The notes under the pieces were generated by a model. The model worked only from the letters and a program-made list of their open reading frames with translations. It was not told the DNA's origin and ran no database searches. This document shows, piece after piece, positions 43,473 to 52,700 of a stretch of 64,000 nt of DNA. The translations under genes were made by a program, and so were the position numbers. The stretch is from WLMZ01 sp963732585 (GTDB lineage Bacteria; Actinomycetota; Acidimicrobiia; Acidimicrobiales; Ilumatobacteraceae). The first letter of the stretch is position 1. Every line of letters starts with the position of its first letter. The DNA is taken from contig CAVSZY010000005.1 of the NCBI GenBank assembly GCA_963732585.1, positions 434,001-498,000 on the forward strand. Reading direction: 5' to 3'.

Positions 43473-45755
43473 ATGAGCATCATCGGACAACGAATCCTGC
43501 GCACCGAGGACCCGGCGTTGCTGCGCGGCGAAGGCACGTTCATCGACAACATCGCCATCGATGACGTCGCCCACGTCGTCTACGTTCGCTCGCCGATCGC
43601 CCACGCGCGTCTGAGCGTGCTCGACATCAGCGCCGCGCAGGCGATGGACGGTGTGCTCGGAGTGTTCGTCGAGGCGGACCTTGAGCTCGCACCGATGCCG
43701 CTGGACATGGCCGCGCTACCCGCTGGCTTTACTCGCTATCTGCTGGCCAAGGGCGTGGTCCGTTTCGTCGGCGAGCCGGTGGTGGCCGTCGTCGCCACCA
43801 GTGCCAGCGCGGCGACGGACGCCGCCGAACTGGTCGATATCGACTACGCAGCGCTGCCAGCGGTGATCGATCCGCAGACCGCCCGAGACGGCGAGATCGT
43901 GCTCTTTCCCGAGGTTGGCAGCAACGTCTGCGCAACGATCGACGCCGTAACGCAAGCCGATTTCGCAGCGTGCGAGGTGGTCGTCGAGGGGGTGTTCATC
44001 AACCAGCGTCTCGCTCCGAGTCCATTGGAAGCTCGGGTAGCGATGAGCCGCTGGGAGCCCGATGGCCGGCTCACCCATTGGCAGGCGTGTCAGGGTGCGC
44101 ACGGCATTCGCCATGGTTTGTGCCAGGTCTACGGGTTACCGGCGGCGCAGGTACGGGTGATCACGCCCGACGTCGGCGGTGGCTTCGGGGCCAAGGCTTG
44201 GGTCTTTCCCGAAGATCTGTTGTTGCCCTTCTTGGCCCGCCGTGTTGGGCGCGCCGTGCGTTACACGGAAACACGCACGGAGAGCATGAACGGCTTGGTC
44301 CACGGGCGGGCGCAGCGCCAGCGGGTGCGCGTCGGCGGGAGCCGCGATGGCAAGGTGACGGCCTATCACCTCGACGTGCTCCAAGACGCCGGGGCCTATC
44401 CCCGCTTTGGGGCGATGCTGCCGCACATGACCCGCCTGATGCTCACCGGCACCTATGCGATCAGCAACGCCTCGATGAGTTCCATAAGCGTGGTGACCAA
44501 TACCGTGCCGGTGTCCGCCTACCGTGGCGCCGGGCGACCCGAGGCGGCGGCGGCGATCGAACGGGCGATGGATCTGTTCGCCGCCGAGATCGGGCTCGAC
44601 CCAGTGGAGGTGCGTCGCCGCAACCTGGTGCCCGCCGACCAGTTCCCCTATCGCACGGCGACGGGCACGGTCTATGACAGCGGCAACTATGAGGGCGCTC
44701 TCGACGCGTTGCTGGCTGCGGTCGATTACGGGGCGTTGCGCACCGAACAGGCTCGGCGGCGGGCGGCCGGAGACGTCGTCCAGATCGGTATTGGCGTCGC
44801 CGTCTACGTCGAGGTCACAGCGTCGAGCGGGGGAGAGGAACTGGGCCAGGTGCTGGTCGAAGCAGGGCCTGACGGCCAGGCGAAGGTCACGGTGTTTACC
44901 GGCACAACGCCGTTTGGACAGGGGCATCGCACCACCTGGGCGATGCTTGCCGCCGAGCGCCTCGGCGTTGCCTTGGAATCGATCACGGTTGTCCACGGTG
45001 ACACCGATGTGATCGAGCGCGGTGGCATCACCGGCGGCTCACGCTCTGTCCAGCTTGGTGGCACGAACATCCAGCGTGCCGCCGGATATGTCGTCGAGCA
45101 GGCCAAACAGGTTGCCGCGGAGATGTTGGAGGCCAACCCCGCCGACGTCGTCATGGACGGTGGCGGCTTTCATGTAGTCGGCACCCCGGCCCTGAGCTTC
45201 ACCTGGTCGCAGGTCGCCGCGGTTGCCGGTGAACGAGGCCAGCGATTGTTCGCTGAGGGCGATTTTCAACAGCGCGGCGGCACCTTCCCCTCGGGCGCCC
45301 ACCTGGCCGTGGTCGAGGTCGATACCGAGACAGGGGCCGTCCGTTTGCGGCAGCTTGTCGCTGTTGATGATGCCGGCACGATCATCAACCCGCTACTGGC
45401 CGAGGGTCAGGTGCACGGCGGTCTGGCGCAGGGGATCGCCCAGGCGTTGTTCGAGGAGTTCGTCTACGACGAGCACGGCAATCCGTTGACCGGGAACTTC
45501 GCTGACTATGGCATTCCCTCGGCGGCGGAGATGCCCAGTTTCCAGACGGTGCAATTCGAGACGCCGTCGCCGAGTAACGACCTCGGGTCAAAGGGCATCG
45601 GCGAGAGCGGCACGATCGGAGCGACGCCAGCGGTGCACAACGCTGTGTGCGACGCGCTTGGTCACCTCGGGGTGCGCCACGTCGATATGCCCTGCACCGC
45701 ACAGCGGGTGTGGCAGGCGATTCGAGCCGCAGCCTCAGCGACGGTCGTCGAGTAA
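43473..45755 (+). CDS. Xanthine-dehydrogenase-family molybdopterin-binding subunit (form II CoxL-like)
   Basis: 760 residues. Motifs: LRTEDPALLRGEGTFIDN at the start, GEPVVAVVATSASAATDA near 100, PDVGGGFGAKAWVFPED near 232, VSAYRGAGRPEAAAAIERAMD near 348 and the catalytic Glu in GSKGIGESGTIGATPAV near 706. The AYRGAGR loop is the form II type, not AYXCSFR of true form I CO dehydrogenase, so CO oxidation is doubtful. The small (Fe-S) and medium (FAD) subunits are absent from the window, which makes this an orphan. ATG 43473; the frame is open further but unlikely. Confidence 0.83.
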   Translation: MSIIGQRILRTEDPALLRGEGTFIDNIAIDDVAHVVYVRSPIAHARLSVLDISAAQAMDGVLGVFVEADLELAPMPLDMAALPAGFTRYLLAKGVVRFVGEPVVAVVATSASAATDAAELVDIDYAALPAVIDPQTARDGEIVLFPEVGSNVCATIDAVTQADFAACEVVVEGVFINQRLAPSPLEARVAMSRWEPDGRLTHWQACQGAHGIRHGLCQVYGLPAAQVRVITPDVGGGFGAKAWVFPEDLLLPFLARRVGRAVRYTETRTESMNGLVHGRAQRQRVRVGGSRDGKVTAYHLDVLQDAGAYPRFGAMLPHMTRLMLTGTYAISNASMSSISVVTNTVPVSAYRGAGRPEAAAAIERAMDLFAAEIGLDPVEVRRRNLVPADQFPYRTATGTVYDSGNYEGALDALLAAVDYGALRTEQARRRAAGDVVQIGIGVAVYVEVTASSGGEELGQVLVEAGPDGQAKVTVFTGTTPFGQGHRTTWAMLAAERLGVALESITVVHGDTDVIERGGITGGSRSVQLGGTNIQRAAGYVVEQAKQVAAEMLEANPADVVMDGGGFHVVGTPALSFTWSQVAAVAGERGQRLFAEGDFQQRGGTFPSGAHLAVVEVDTETGAVRLRQLVAVDDAGTIINPLLAEGQVHGGLAQGIAQALFEEFVYDEHGNPLTGNFADYGIPSAAEMPSFQTVQFETPSPSNDLGSKGIGESGTIGATPAVHNAVCDALGHLGVRHVDMPCTAQRVWQAIRAAASATVVE

Positions 45756-46517
45756 CTCGTCGATGTGCGGCACCTCAAAGCCGTGCGAACGCATGCCGGC
45801 CTCGATGCGATTGTTCAAGGTTTCCAGCACGGCGATGCGGGCGAAACGCTTTTGCTCGGCGGGAATCACATCCCAGGGCGCGTGGGCGTGATTTGTGCGC
45901 CGGAACATCTCCTCGGCAGCGGACTTGTAGTCGCCGCTCTTGTCGCGATTGCGCCAATCCTCGGGGGTCAGCTTCCACTTCTTCAGCGGATCGACCTCGC
46001 GTGACTTGAATCGGCGCAGCTGTTCTTCGTCGCTGATGTGCATGTAGAACTTGACGACGATCAGACCCTCTTCGACCAACGTGCGCTCGAACTCGACGAT
46101 CGAGTGATAAGCCCGCTTCCATTCTTCCTTGGAGGCGAACCCTTCCAGGCGCTCGACGAGCACCCGGCCGTACCAGCTGCGGTCGAACACCGCCATGCCG
46201 CCAACGCCCGGCAAATCGCGCCAGAAACGCCACAGGAAATGGCGTTGCTTCTCGGGAAGGGTCGGCGCCGAATAGCTATAGACGTCGTAGTGGCGTGGGT
46301 CGAGGTGGCCGACCGAGACCTTGATCGCCCCACCTTTGCCCGCCGCGTCGGGGCCTTCAAAGATGATCAGCAAGCCGGGGCCGATGCGCCCCGAACCCAT
46401 GTGCCCACCGAGATGCAATCGCAGCTGCAGCAGTCGCCGCTGTTCGATCTCGAGACGTTTGTAGTACTGATCGCGATCGAGGCGTTGCGAGAGATCGAGC
46501 TGAGTGAGAATCGCCAC
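45735..46517 (-). CDS. ppk2: Polyphosphate kinase 2 family
   Basis: 260 residues. Walker A LIIFEGPDAAGKGGAIK near 55, lid/Walker B FDRSWYGRVLVERLEGFAS near 113, and FYMHISDEEQLRRFKSREVDPLKKWKLTPEDW near 162. PPK2 transfers phosphate between polyphosphate and nucleotides. The GTG start at 46517 (AILTQLDLSQRL) is preferred; a TTG at 46538 is possible. Its 3' end overlaps the convergent CoxL-like gene by 21 bp. Confidence 0.87.
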   Translation of the reverse strand: MAILTQLDLSQRLDRDQYYKRLEIEQRRLLQLRLHLGGHMGSGRIGPGLLIIFEGPDAAGKGGAIKVSVGHLDPRHYDVYSYSAPTLPEKQRHFLWRFWRDLPGVGGMAVFDRSWYGRVLVERLEGFASKEEWKRAYHSIVEFERTLVEEGLIVVKFYMHISDEEQLRRFKSREVDPLKKWKLTPEDWRNRDKSGDYKSAAEEMFRRTNHAHAPWDVIPAEQKRFARIAVLETLNNRIEAGMRSHGFEVPHIDELLDDRR

Positions 46518-46588
46518 AAAGAGACACTCTAAACGCAACGACCGGATTGCCTGTGCTTGGGAGGCCGTCGGCCATTAGTGTCACGGCG

Positions 46589-46859
46589 ATGAACGCGCCA
46601 CCGTTTGCGATTCTCGATACCTCGGCAGAGGTCGAGGAACAGATGGTCGAGATTTGGCGTGCAATTGGACCCGTTGGAACATGCGGCCGCTCAGCATCAG
46701 TGGCGGGATGTGCTGTCGATTCTTCGCATTCAGGGCACCCGTATTAATCGGCAACAATTACTGGTCGATGCTGCGCCGCTTGGACTCGCAGAACTGGTTG
46801 CCCGAGCGCGAGATGAAGTCGAACCAGCGCCGGTGAAGCAAGGGGATGATGATGCCTGA
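46589..46859 (+). pseudogene. Small unknown gene, probably split by one base
   Basis: ATG 46589 reads NAPPFAILDTSAEVEEQMVEIWRA, then the frame loses coding character. The adjacent frame from about 46666 continues LDPLEHAAAQHQWRDVLSIL, GTRINRQQLLVDAAPLGLAELV and ends at 46859. Removing one base in GCAATTGG joins them into about 89 residues. No domain is recognised. Its end overlaps the DinB gene start, so they are probably co-transcribed. Confidence 0.5.
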
Positions 46860-47598
46860 GGAGTTCGAGGGCGATCTTTCGGGATCGGTGTTTTGGGGAG
46901 CAGAACTGCGCGACGCCGTGTTCCGTGATGTCGATCTCACCGGAAGCCGGATCAGCCATGCGCTGGTAGTCGACGTCGAAATCGATGCCTTCGTCGACCG
47001 ATTTGTAGTCAACGGGGTTGATGTCACCGCCTACGTCAACGAACACGACGCCTGGTATCCCCTGCGAGCGATGTTGCGCCCGGACACGCCCGAAGAGATG
47101 CGCGCCACCTGCGCTGCGCTGGAAACCGAATGGGCGGTGGCGCTGGCTCGGGTGCAGGCTTTGCCGACGGGCGGAGCGAGTGAATCGGTGAACGGTGAGT
47201 TCTCCTTCGTGCAGACACTGCAGCATGTGGTCTTCGCGATGGACAAATGGTTCATCGCGCCGATCGCGGGCGGCGACTTCGCGCCGCTGGGCTTGCCGAA
47301 CAAGGGATCGCTCGACTTCGGGTGGCCGAACGTGGTTCGTGGGGCCACACCAACCTTCGATGAGGTGTTGGCGGTGCGTGCCGAACGCGTCACGCGGTTC
47401 CGCGATTACCTGGCGACGGTCGCCGCCGCCGAGTTCGACCGCCCGGTGGAGATCATCGAGAACGGCACAACATCGCTCAAGGATTGCATCGGCGTCGTCT
47501 TCGAAGAAGAGTTTTGGCACCTGCGCTACGCGGTTCGTGATCTGGCGATCCTCGAAGCGCAGTCCGAGCGGCAACCCGGATCTGCAACTCGAACTTGA
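46852..47598 (+). CDS. DinB-family protein with pentapeptide-like head
   Basis: 248 residues. The head has A/D-L-x-x-x repeats (FEGDLSGSVFWGAELRDAVFRDVDLTGSRI). The DinB-like four-helix part has RATCAALETEWAVALARV, FVQTLQHVVFAMDKWFIAPI and VFEEEFWHLRYAVRDLAIL, whose histidines could bind a metal. Family members include metal-dependent hydrolases and thiol transferases; function here unknown. Of three consecutive ATGs I chose 46852, six bases after AGGGG. Confidence 0.75.
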   Translation: MPEEFEGDLSGSVFWGAELRDAVFRDVDLTGSRISHALVVDVEIDAFVDRFVVNGVDVTAYVNEHDAWYPLRAMLRPDTPEEMRATCAALETEWAVALARVQALPTGGASESVNGEFSFVQTLQHVVFAMDKWFIAPIAGGDFAPLGLPNKGSLDFGWPNVVRGATPTFDEVLAVRAERVTRFRDYLATVAAAEFDRPVEIIENGTTSLKDCIGVVFEEEFWHLRYAVRDLAILEAQSERQPGSATRT

Positions 47599-47645
47599 CG
47601 AGGCGCTACGGCTTCACCTCGCGCTCTGAATGGCCACTGGCGCGA

Positions 47646-47677
47646 CGATCCCCACCCGTGGGGGCGGGTGGGGATCG
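47646..47677. terminator. Bidirectional terminator between dinB-like gene and amt
   Basis: A perfect 12-bp stem (CGATCCCCACCC with GGGTGGGGATCG) and an 8-base loop, between two converging genes. No T-run. Confidence 0.82.
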
Positions 47678-47719
47678 CCTTCTGCCCTAGGGGGTTGGGT
47701 AGAACGGGCAGCGTTTGAA

Positions 47720-49213
47720 TCAGCTCTTGACGAGCTCCTTCAGCTCTGAATCGATGTCACTCGTGGTATCGCCAGTGAACTCCGGGTAGGCGAGCATGCC
47801 CATCTCTGGAATGTCCAAGCCAGCGATCTCGTCGGCCTCGGCACTGCGAATGCCGCCCTTGGTGAACTTGTTCTGCAAGGAGAAGAAGGCGTAGGCCAAC
47901 CCGCCGTTGACGACCACGATCACCAGGGCACCGAGTGCTTGCGCCCCGAGCTGGCCGAACTTGCCGTTGACCAAGCCTTCGACGCCGGTCACCGACGAGC
48001 CGTTCCACGCTGCGCCGTAGCTGCCGTTGGCGAACACGCCGACGAACAACACGCCGAGGATGCCGCCGACGCCGTGGACGCTGATGGCGCCGACCGGATC
48101 GTCGATCTTCAGCTTCTTTTCGACGAAACCGATCGCCTCGCAGACCACCACAGCGGCGATGACTCCGATGAGCGCCGACCAGGCCGGTGAGGTGAAGGCG
48201 CAGGGGGCGGTGATCGCCACGAGCCCGGCGAGCATGCCGTTGACCATCATCCCGGGATCCGGCTTACCGAGGCGCTTGGTTGCCCAGAACATGGCGGCGA
48301 TGGCCCCGAAGGCACCGGCGACCGCAGTGTTTGTGGCGACGACAGCGAACTGCACATCGGTGGCAGCGAAGGTGGAAGCGGCGTTGAAGCCGAACCAGCC
48401 GAACAGCAGGATAAAGGTGCCGAGCATGGCCATCGGGACGTGGTGGCCAGCGATGGTGCGTGGCTGGCCGTCGGGTCCGTACTTGCCGATGCGAGGTCCG
48501 AGCACCTTGGCGCCAGCGAAGGCAGCGACGCCACCGACTGCGTGAACGACACCGGAACCGGCGAAGTCGACGTATCCAGCACCGAGGCTCATCGTGTCCC
48601 AGGTCTTGGACAGCCAGCCACCGCCCCAGGTCCAGGCGGCGAAGATCGGGTAGTACAGGGCGCCGCAGAACAGCCCCCAGACCACGAAACTGTTCCACTT
48701 CCAACGCTCCGCCATCGACCCGGTTGGGATCGTGGCGACGGTGTCCATGAAGGCCACCATGTACAGGAAGAAGCCGATGACCGCTGGTGTCATTGCCGCT
48801 CCGGACAACGCCCAACCGCCCTCAAAGAGGAAGATCCAGTTGCCGCTACCGAGCAGTGGACCACCGGGTGCTGCCCCTCCGGCACCGAAGTAGGCGCTGG
48901 TGTCAAAGCCACCGAAGGCCAACGGGAAGCCGATGAAGAAGAAGCCGATGAATCCCAGACCAAAGATGGCGAAGTTGGTCGACACGACGTGCGCTGCATG
49001 TTTGGCTCGACAGAATCCTGTCTCAACCAAGGCGAACCCGGCCTGCATGAAGATCACCAGCATGGCGCCGATGATCACCCACATCAGGTTGGTCTGGTGC
49101 CCGAGCGCAACCACCGGATCTTCGTCTGCGGCAAGAGCCGCTCCGGTTACGCTGACGACGCCGACCGCCGAACCCGCCAGCGCACCGGCTGTGTACTTAA
49201 GCGCTTTGCGCAC
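47720..49213 (-). CDS. amt: Ammonium transporter (Amt family)
   Basis: 497 residues from GTG 49213, chosen because GGAGG lies just upstream and a signal-like segment follows (RKALKYTAGALAGSAVGVV). Eleven helices with AmtB landmarks: QAGFALVETGFCRAKH, DFAGSGVVHAVGGVAAFAG (pore His), PCAFTSPAWSALIGVIAA and GAISVHGVGGILGVLFVG (second pore His). It carries ammonium/ammonia across the membrane. The cytosolic tail ends ELKELVKS. No glnK/PII gene is adjacent in the window, unlike the usual arrangement. Confidence 0.93.
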   Translation of the reverse strand: MRKALKYTAGALAGSAVGVVSVTGAALAADEDPVVALGHQTNLMWVIIGAMLVIFMQAGFALVETGFCRAKHAAHVVSTNFAIFGLGFIGFFFIGFPLAFGGFDTSAYFGAGGAAPGGPLLGSGNWIFLFEGGWALSGAAMTPAVIGFFLYMVAFMDTVATIPTGSMAERWKWNSFVVWGLFCGALYYPIFAAWTWGGGWLSKTWDTMSLGAGYVDFAGSGVVHAVGGVAAFAGAKVLGPRIGKYGPDGQPRTIAGHHVPMAMLGTFILLFGWFGFNAASTFAATDVQFAVVATNTAVAGAFGAIAAMFWATKRLGKPDPGMMVNGMLAGLVAITAPCAFTSPAWSALIGVIAAVVVCEAIGFVEKKLKIDDPVGAISVHGVGGILGVLFVGVFANGSYGAAWNGSSVTGVEGLVNGKFGQLGAQALGALVIVVVNGGLAYAFFSLQNKFTKGGIRSAEADEIAGLDIPEMGMLAYPEFTGDTTSDIDSELKELVKS

Positions 49214-49407
49214 GATGCCTCCTTGGAACTTCCTGTTTGATGTTTCGAATTGACGCTGCGACTGCGCTGGCGCTTTGTCGAACATCACCGTAGGAAGCCC
49301 AGGTTTCCTAGCTGTCGCCCGTTTGTTTCCATCGCGTGGCGTGTTGGTGCGACGTCGTCGCCCGCCGACTGCGATTGGTGCTCGATGTGTAACGGTGGAT
49401 CGCGCGT

Positions 49408-49450
49408 CTCGGAGCCTGAGTGCACCAAGACGGTGTGCTCAGGCTCCGAG
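49408..49450 (-). terminator. Long hairpin between small membrane gene and amt
   Basis: A 13-bp perfect stem (CTCGGAGCCTGAG with CTCAGGCTCCGAG) and a 17-base loop that can pair further (CAC/GTG), 22 bp beyond the stop of the small gene. Confidence 0.75.
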
Positions 49451-49471
49451 TTGGACGCCAAATCTGAGTAT

Positions 49472-49630
49472 TTAGAGGCGGCGGCGTCCCATGACGCTGT
49501 ATCCACCGGGGCCAACCAGGCACCCGGCAATGATCAGCACAATGCCCAGAATGACCTGCCCCTGGAAGAGCTGGACGATGCCTACGATTACCAAGATTGC
49601 GGCCATAAGCCATAACACTGTCCCACTCAT
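49472..49630 (-). CDS. Small hydrophobic membrane protein (52 aa)
   Basis: ATG 49630 with GGAGAAACCC immediately upstream, TAA at 49472. Two short membrane segments (VLWLMAAILVIVGIVQLF and VILGIVLIIAGCLVG) are separated by QGQ, with a tail GPGGYSVMGRRRL. This pattern of tiny actinobacterial membrane proteins has no known role. It lies 110 bp downstream of the beta-glucan synthase on the same strand, and a hairpin terminator follows it. Confidence 0.7.
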   Translation of the reverse strand: MSGTVLWLMAAILVIVGIVQLFQGQVILGIVLIIAGCLVGPGGYSVMGRRRL

Positions 49631-49739
49631 GGGTTTCTCCGTTCGTTCAACTGACGTTCACCCTTGATGTACCCGTGATCAGCCGGGTCTATACCAACGG
49701 AGTCGCTGAGACGGCGAGCTTGCGCCTTGACCGGCACCG

Positions 49740-52700
49740 CTAGCCACCCATGACGACACGCACCGTCGTGAGCTCTCGGGCACCATCCAAAATGACGATG
49801 CGGTCGGGGCTCGGTACGCCATCAACCTCAACAAGGCAGACACCTCGCTGTACGTGCTGCGGATTCTCGACCATGATCTCGACGACCGCCGATCCGTGGC
49901 GGTATCGGATCTCAAATCCGTCCCAATGGGGCGGGATACAGGGTTCGACCGTCAGACGGTCGCCTTTCACGCTGAGGCCGAGCAGCGCCTGCAACCCAAC
50001 CTGGTACATCCACCCCGCCGACCCGGTGTACCAGGTCCAACCGCCCCTGCCGATATGCGGTGCGATGCCGTACACGTCCGCCGCAACCACATAGGGCTCG
50101 ACCTGGTAGACAGCCACCTCAGCGGCGCTCGAGGAATGCGTGATCGGGTTGATCATCGAAAACAACTCGTGAGCCCGGTCGCCGTCACCGAGCATTGCGC
50201 GCGCTAGCACCGACCAGACGGCGGCGTGGGTGTACTGACCACCGTTCTCTCGGACCCCTGGCACGTACCCCTTGATGTAGCCCGGATCGAGGTGCGTGTT
50301 GTCGAACGGTGGGCTGAAGAGCAACAACAGACGATGCTGCTCATCGACCAGCAGTCGTTCCGCCGAGTCCAGCGCCTGGCGAGCACGTTGCGGACACCCG
50401 GCACCGGCGATCACACTCCACGACTGGGCGATCGAATCGATGCGACACTCATCGTTGTCAGCCGAACCGAGCGGAGTGCCATCGTCGAAATACGCCCGCC
50501 GGTACCACTCGCCGTCCCACGCCGCCCCCTCGAGCGACTTCTTCAGCAGATCGAGGTGGGCATGGTACGCGCCGACGCGGGACACGTCACCGCGGGACTC
50601 GGCGAGTACGGCAAAGCGCTGCAGTGCGAGATGTAAGAACCAGGCCATCCACACGCTCTCACCGCTGCCTTTGTGACCCACCCGGTTCATGCCGTCGTTC
50701 CAGTCGCCCGACCCGATCAATGGCAGTCCATGGGGCCCGAGCGCCAGCCCACGATCGAGGGCGCGCACGCAATGCTCGTACAACGAGCCAGTCACCGCGG
50801 CTACCTCGGGGGTGGCGTAGTAGTCGTCCTCGTGAGCATCGAGAGGACGACCCTGCAGGTAGCCGACCGGCTCGTCGAGAATGCCGACGTCGCCGGTCGC
50901 GTCCACATAGACCGTGGTGACCAGCGCAAGCCAATGGAGGTCGTCGGAGAATCGTGTCCGAACCCCTCGCCCCGTCGGCGGATGCCACCAATGCTGAACG
51001 TCGCCCTCAACGAACTGGCGCTCGGCGGCCAGCAAGATGTGCTCGCGCGCAAGTTTCGGAGCGGCGTGCAGCAGCGCCAGCACGTCTTGTAACTGGTCGC
51101 GAAATCCGAACGCTCCCCCCGACTGATACATCGCCGATCGGCCCCACAGCCGGCAGGCGACCGTCTGGTACAACAGCCAGCGGTTGATCATCAGGTCCAT
51201 CGCCGGTTCGGGCGTCGACACCTGGACGGTGCCGAGCAAGTCGTCCCACTGCTCGCCGACGTGCTCAAATGCCGATGCCACCGCCTCAGCGGACTGATAC
51301 CGCTGCACGAGCGTTCTGGCGTGATCGACGTCGGAGCCCTCGCCGAGCACAAAGGTGATCTCGCGTGTTTCTCCAGGCCTGAGATCGAACGGCACCTGGT
51401 ACGCAGCACACGGATCCAGCCCGACCCCGACACGACCCGACAGTCGCGAGCGACCCAACGCCTCTGGCCGTGAGAGGGGCCGGTTGCGGCCGATGAACTC
51501 GATGCGGCTGGTCGTCAAGGAATGGACCGCTTCGCTGGTCGCAGCGAAAACGACACCGTCGGCGAACTCGTTGTTGTAGGCGTTGCGCGCCAGAATCGCC
51601 CCGCTTGGCCCGTCGACCCAGGTGATGACGTGCGGCGCCGACGTCTCGCGGTTCACCCCCAGCACCAAATCGAAGTAGGCCGTGGCACTCAATCGGCGCC
51701 GTTCATCCGAGCGGTTGCTGACACGCAGACGCAGGATTTTGACCGGATCGTCCACGGGCACGAACATCGTCAGCTCCTGGGCCAACCCCGGCTCGTCGTG
51801 CTCGAAGGTCGTGTATCCCGCCCCGTGGCGGATCACATACCGCCCGCCACGCCGGATCGGGTGCGGGGCAATACTCCACACGTCGGCTGTCGCTTCGTCG
51901 CGCACAAACACTGCCTCGCCGAGCCGATCGGCAACCGGGTCATTCGACCACGGGGTCAGCCGATTCTCGCGACTGTTTTGCGACCACGTGAAGCCGCCAC
52001 CCAATTCGGTGACCATGAAACCAAAACCGGGATTGGCGACAACGTTTGCCCATGGCATCGGGGTGACGGCGTCGCCCTGTAACTCGATCACGTACTCGCG
52101 CCCGTCGGACGAAAAACCTCCCAATCCGTTGGCGAAGACCAATCCGTCCTCAACGTTGCCAGGATCACGCCCGGCGGCAACTGGTCGCGCCGCAGCCGGT
52201 CGGATGGCAGCCGCGGGTCGCAACGGCGCAGGGGTGATCAGTTCCGGTCGTCGCCGGTGGAGTTGCTGCGCCAGCGTGCCGCGATGTCCGCAGAGCACGA
52301 CGCGGGCGACGGTCAGCAGCAACGTCCGGTCCTCTTCGGACATCAGGTCGCAGCGGCGAAGAAAGACCCCGCCAGGCCGATCGACAAACGGCTGCGCCGC
52401 AGTCGTGCGCAGCAGATTGAGCAAGAAATCCTGGAAACCCTGGGCATAGCTGCTGGCATGCTCGTTGAGGATGACGAGGTCGAGCGCCAGGCCGTTCAAT
52501 CGCCAGTATTCATGGGCTCGCAGAATCTGGCGGACGAGATCGACCTCGAGCGTGTCGGCGACTCGGACCACGATGATCGGTAGATCGCCAGAGATCCCGT
52601 AGGCCCATAGCCCGGACTGGTGCTTGTTGTTCCGGGCGATGACATCGAGGTCGGCCCGTACCAACGAGTCCGAATACAGCGCTCGCGATCCAAGCTCCTG

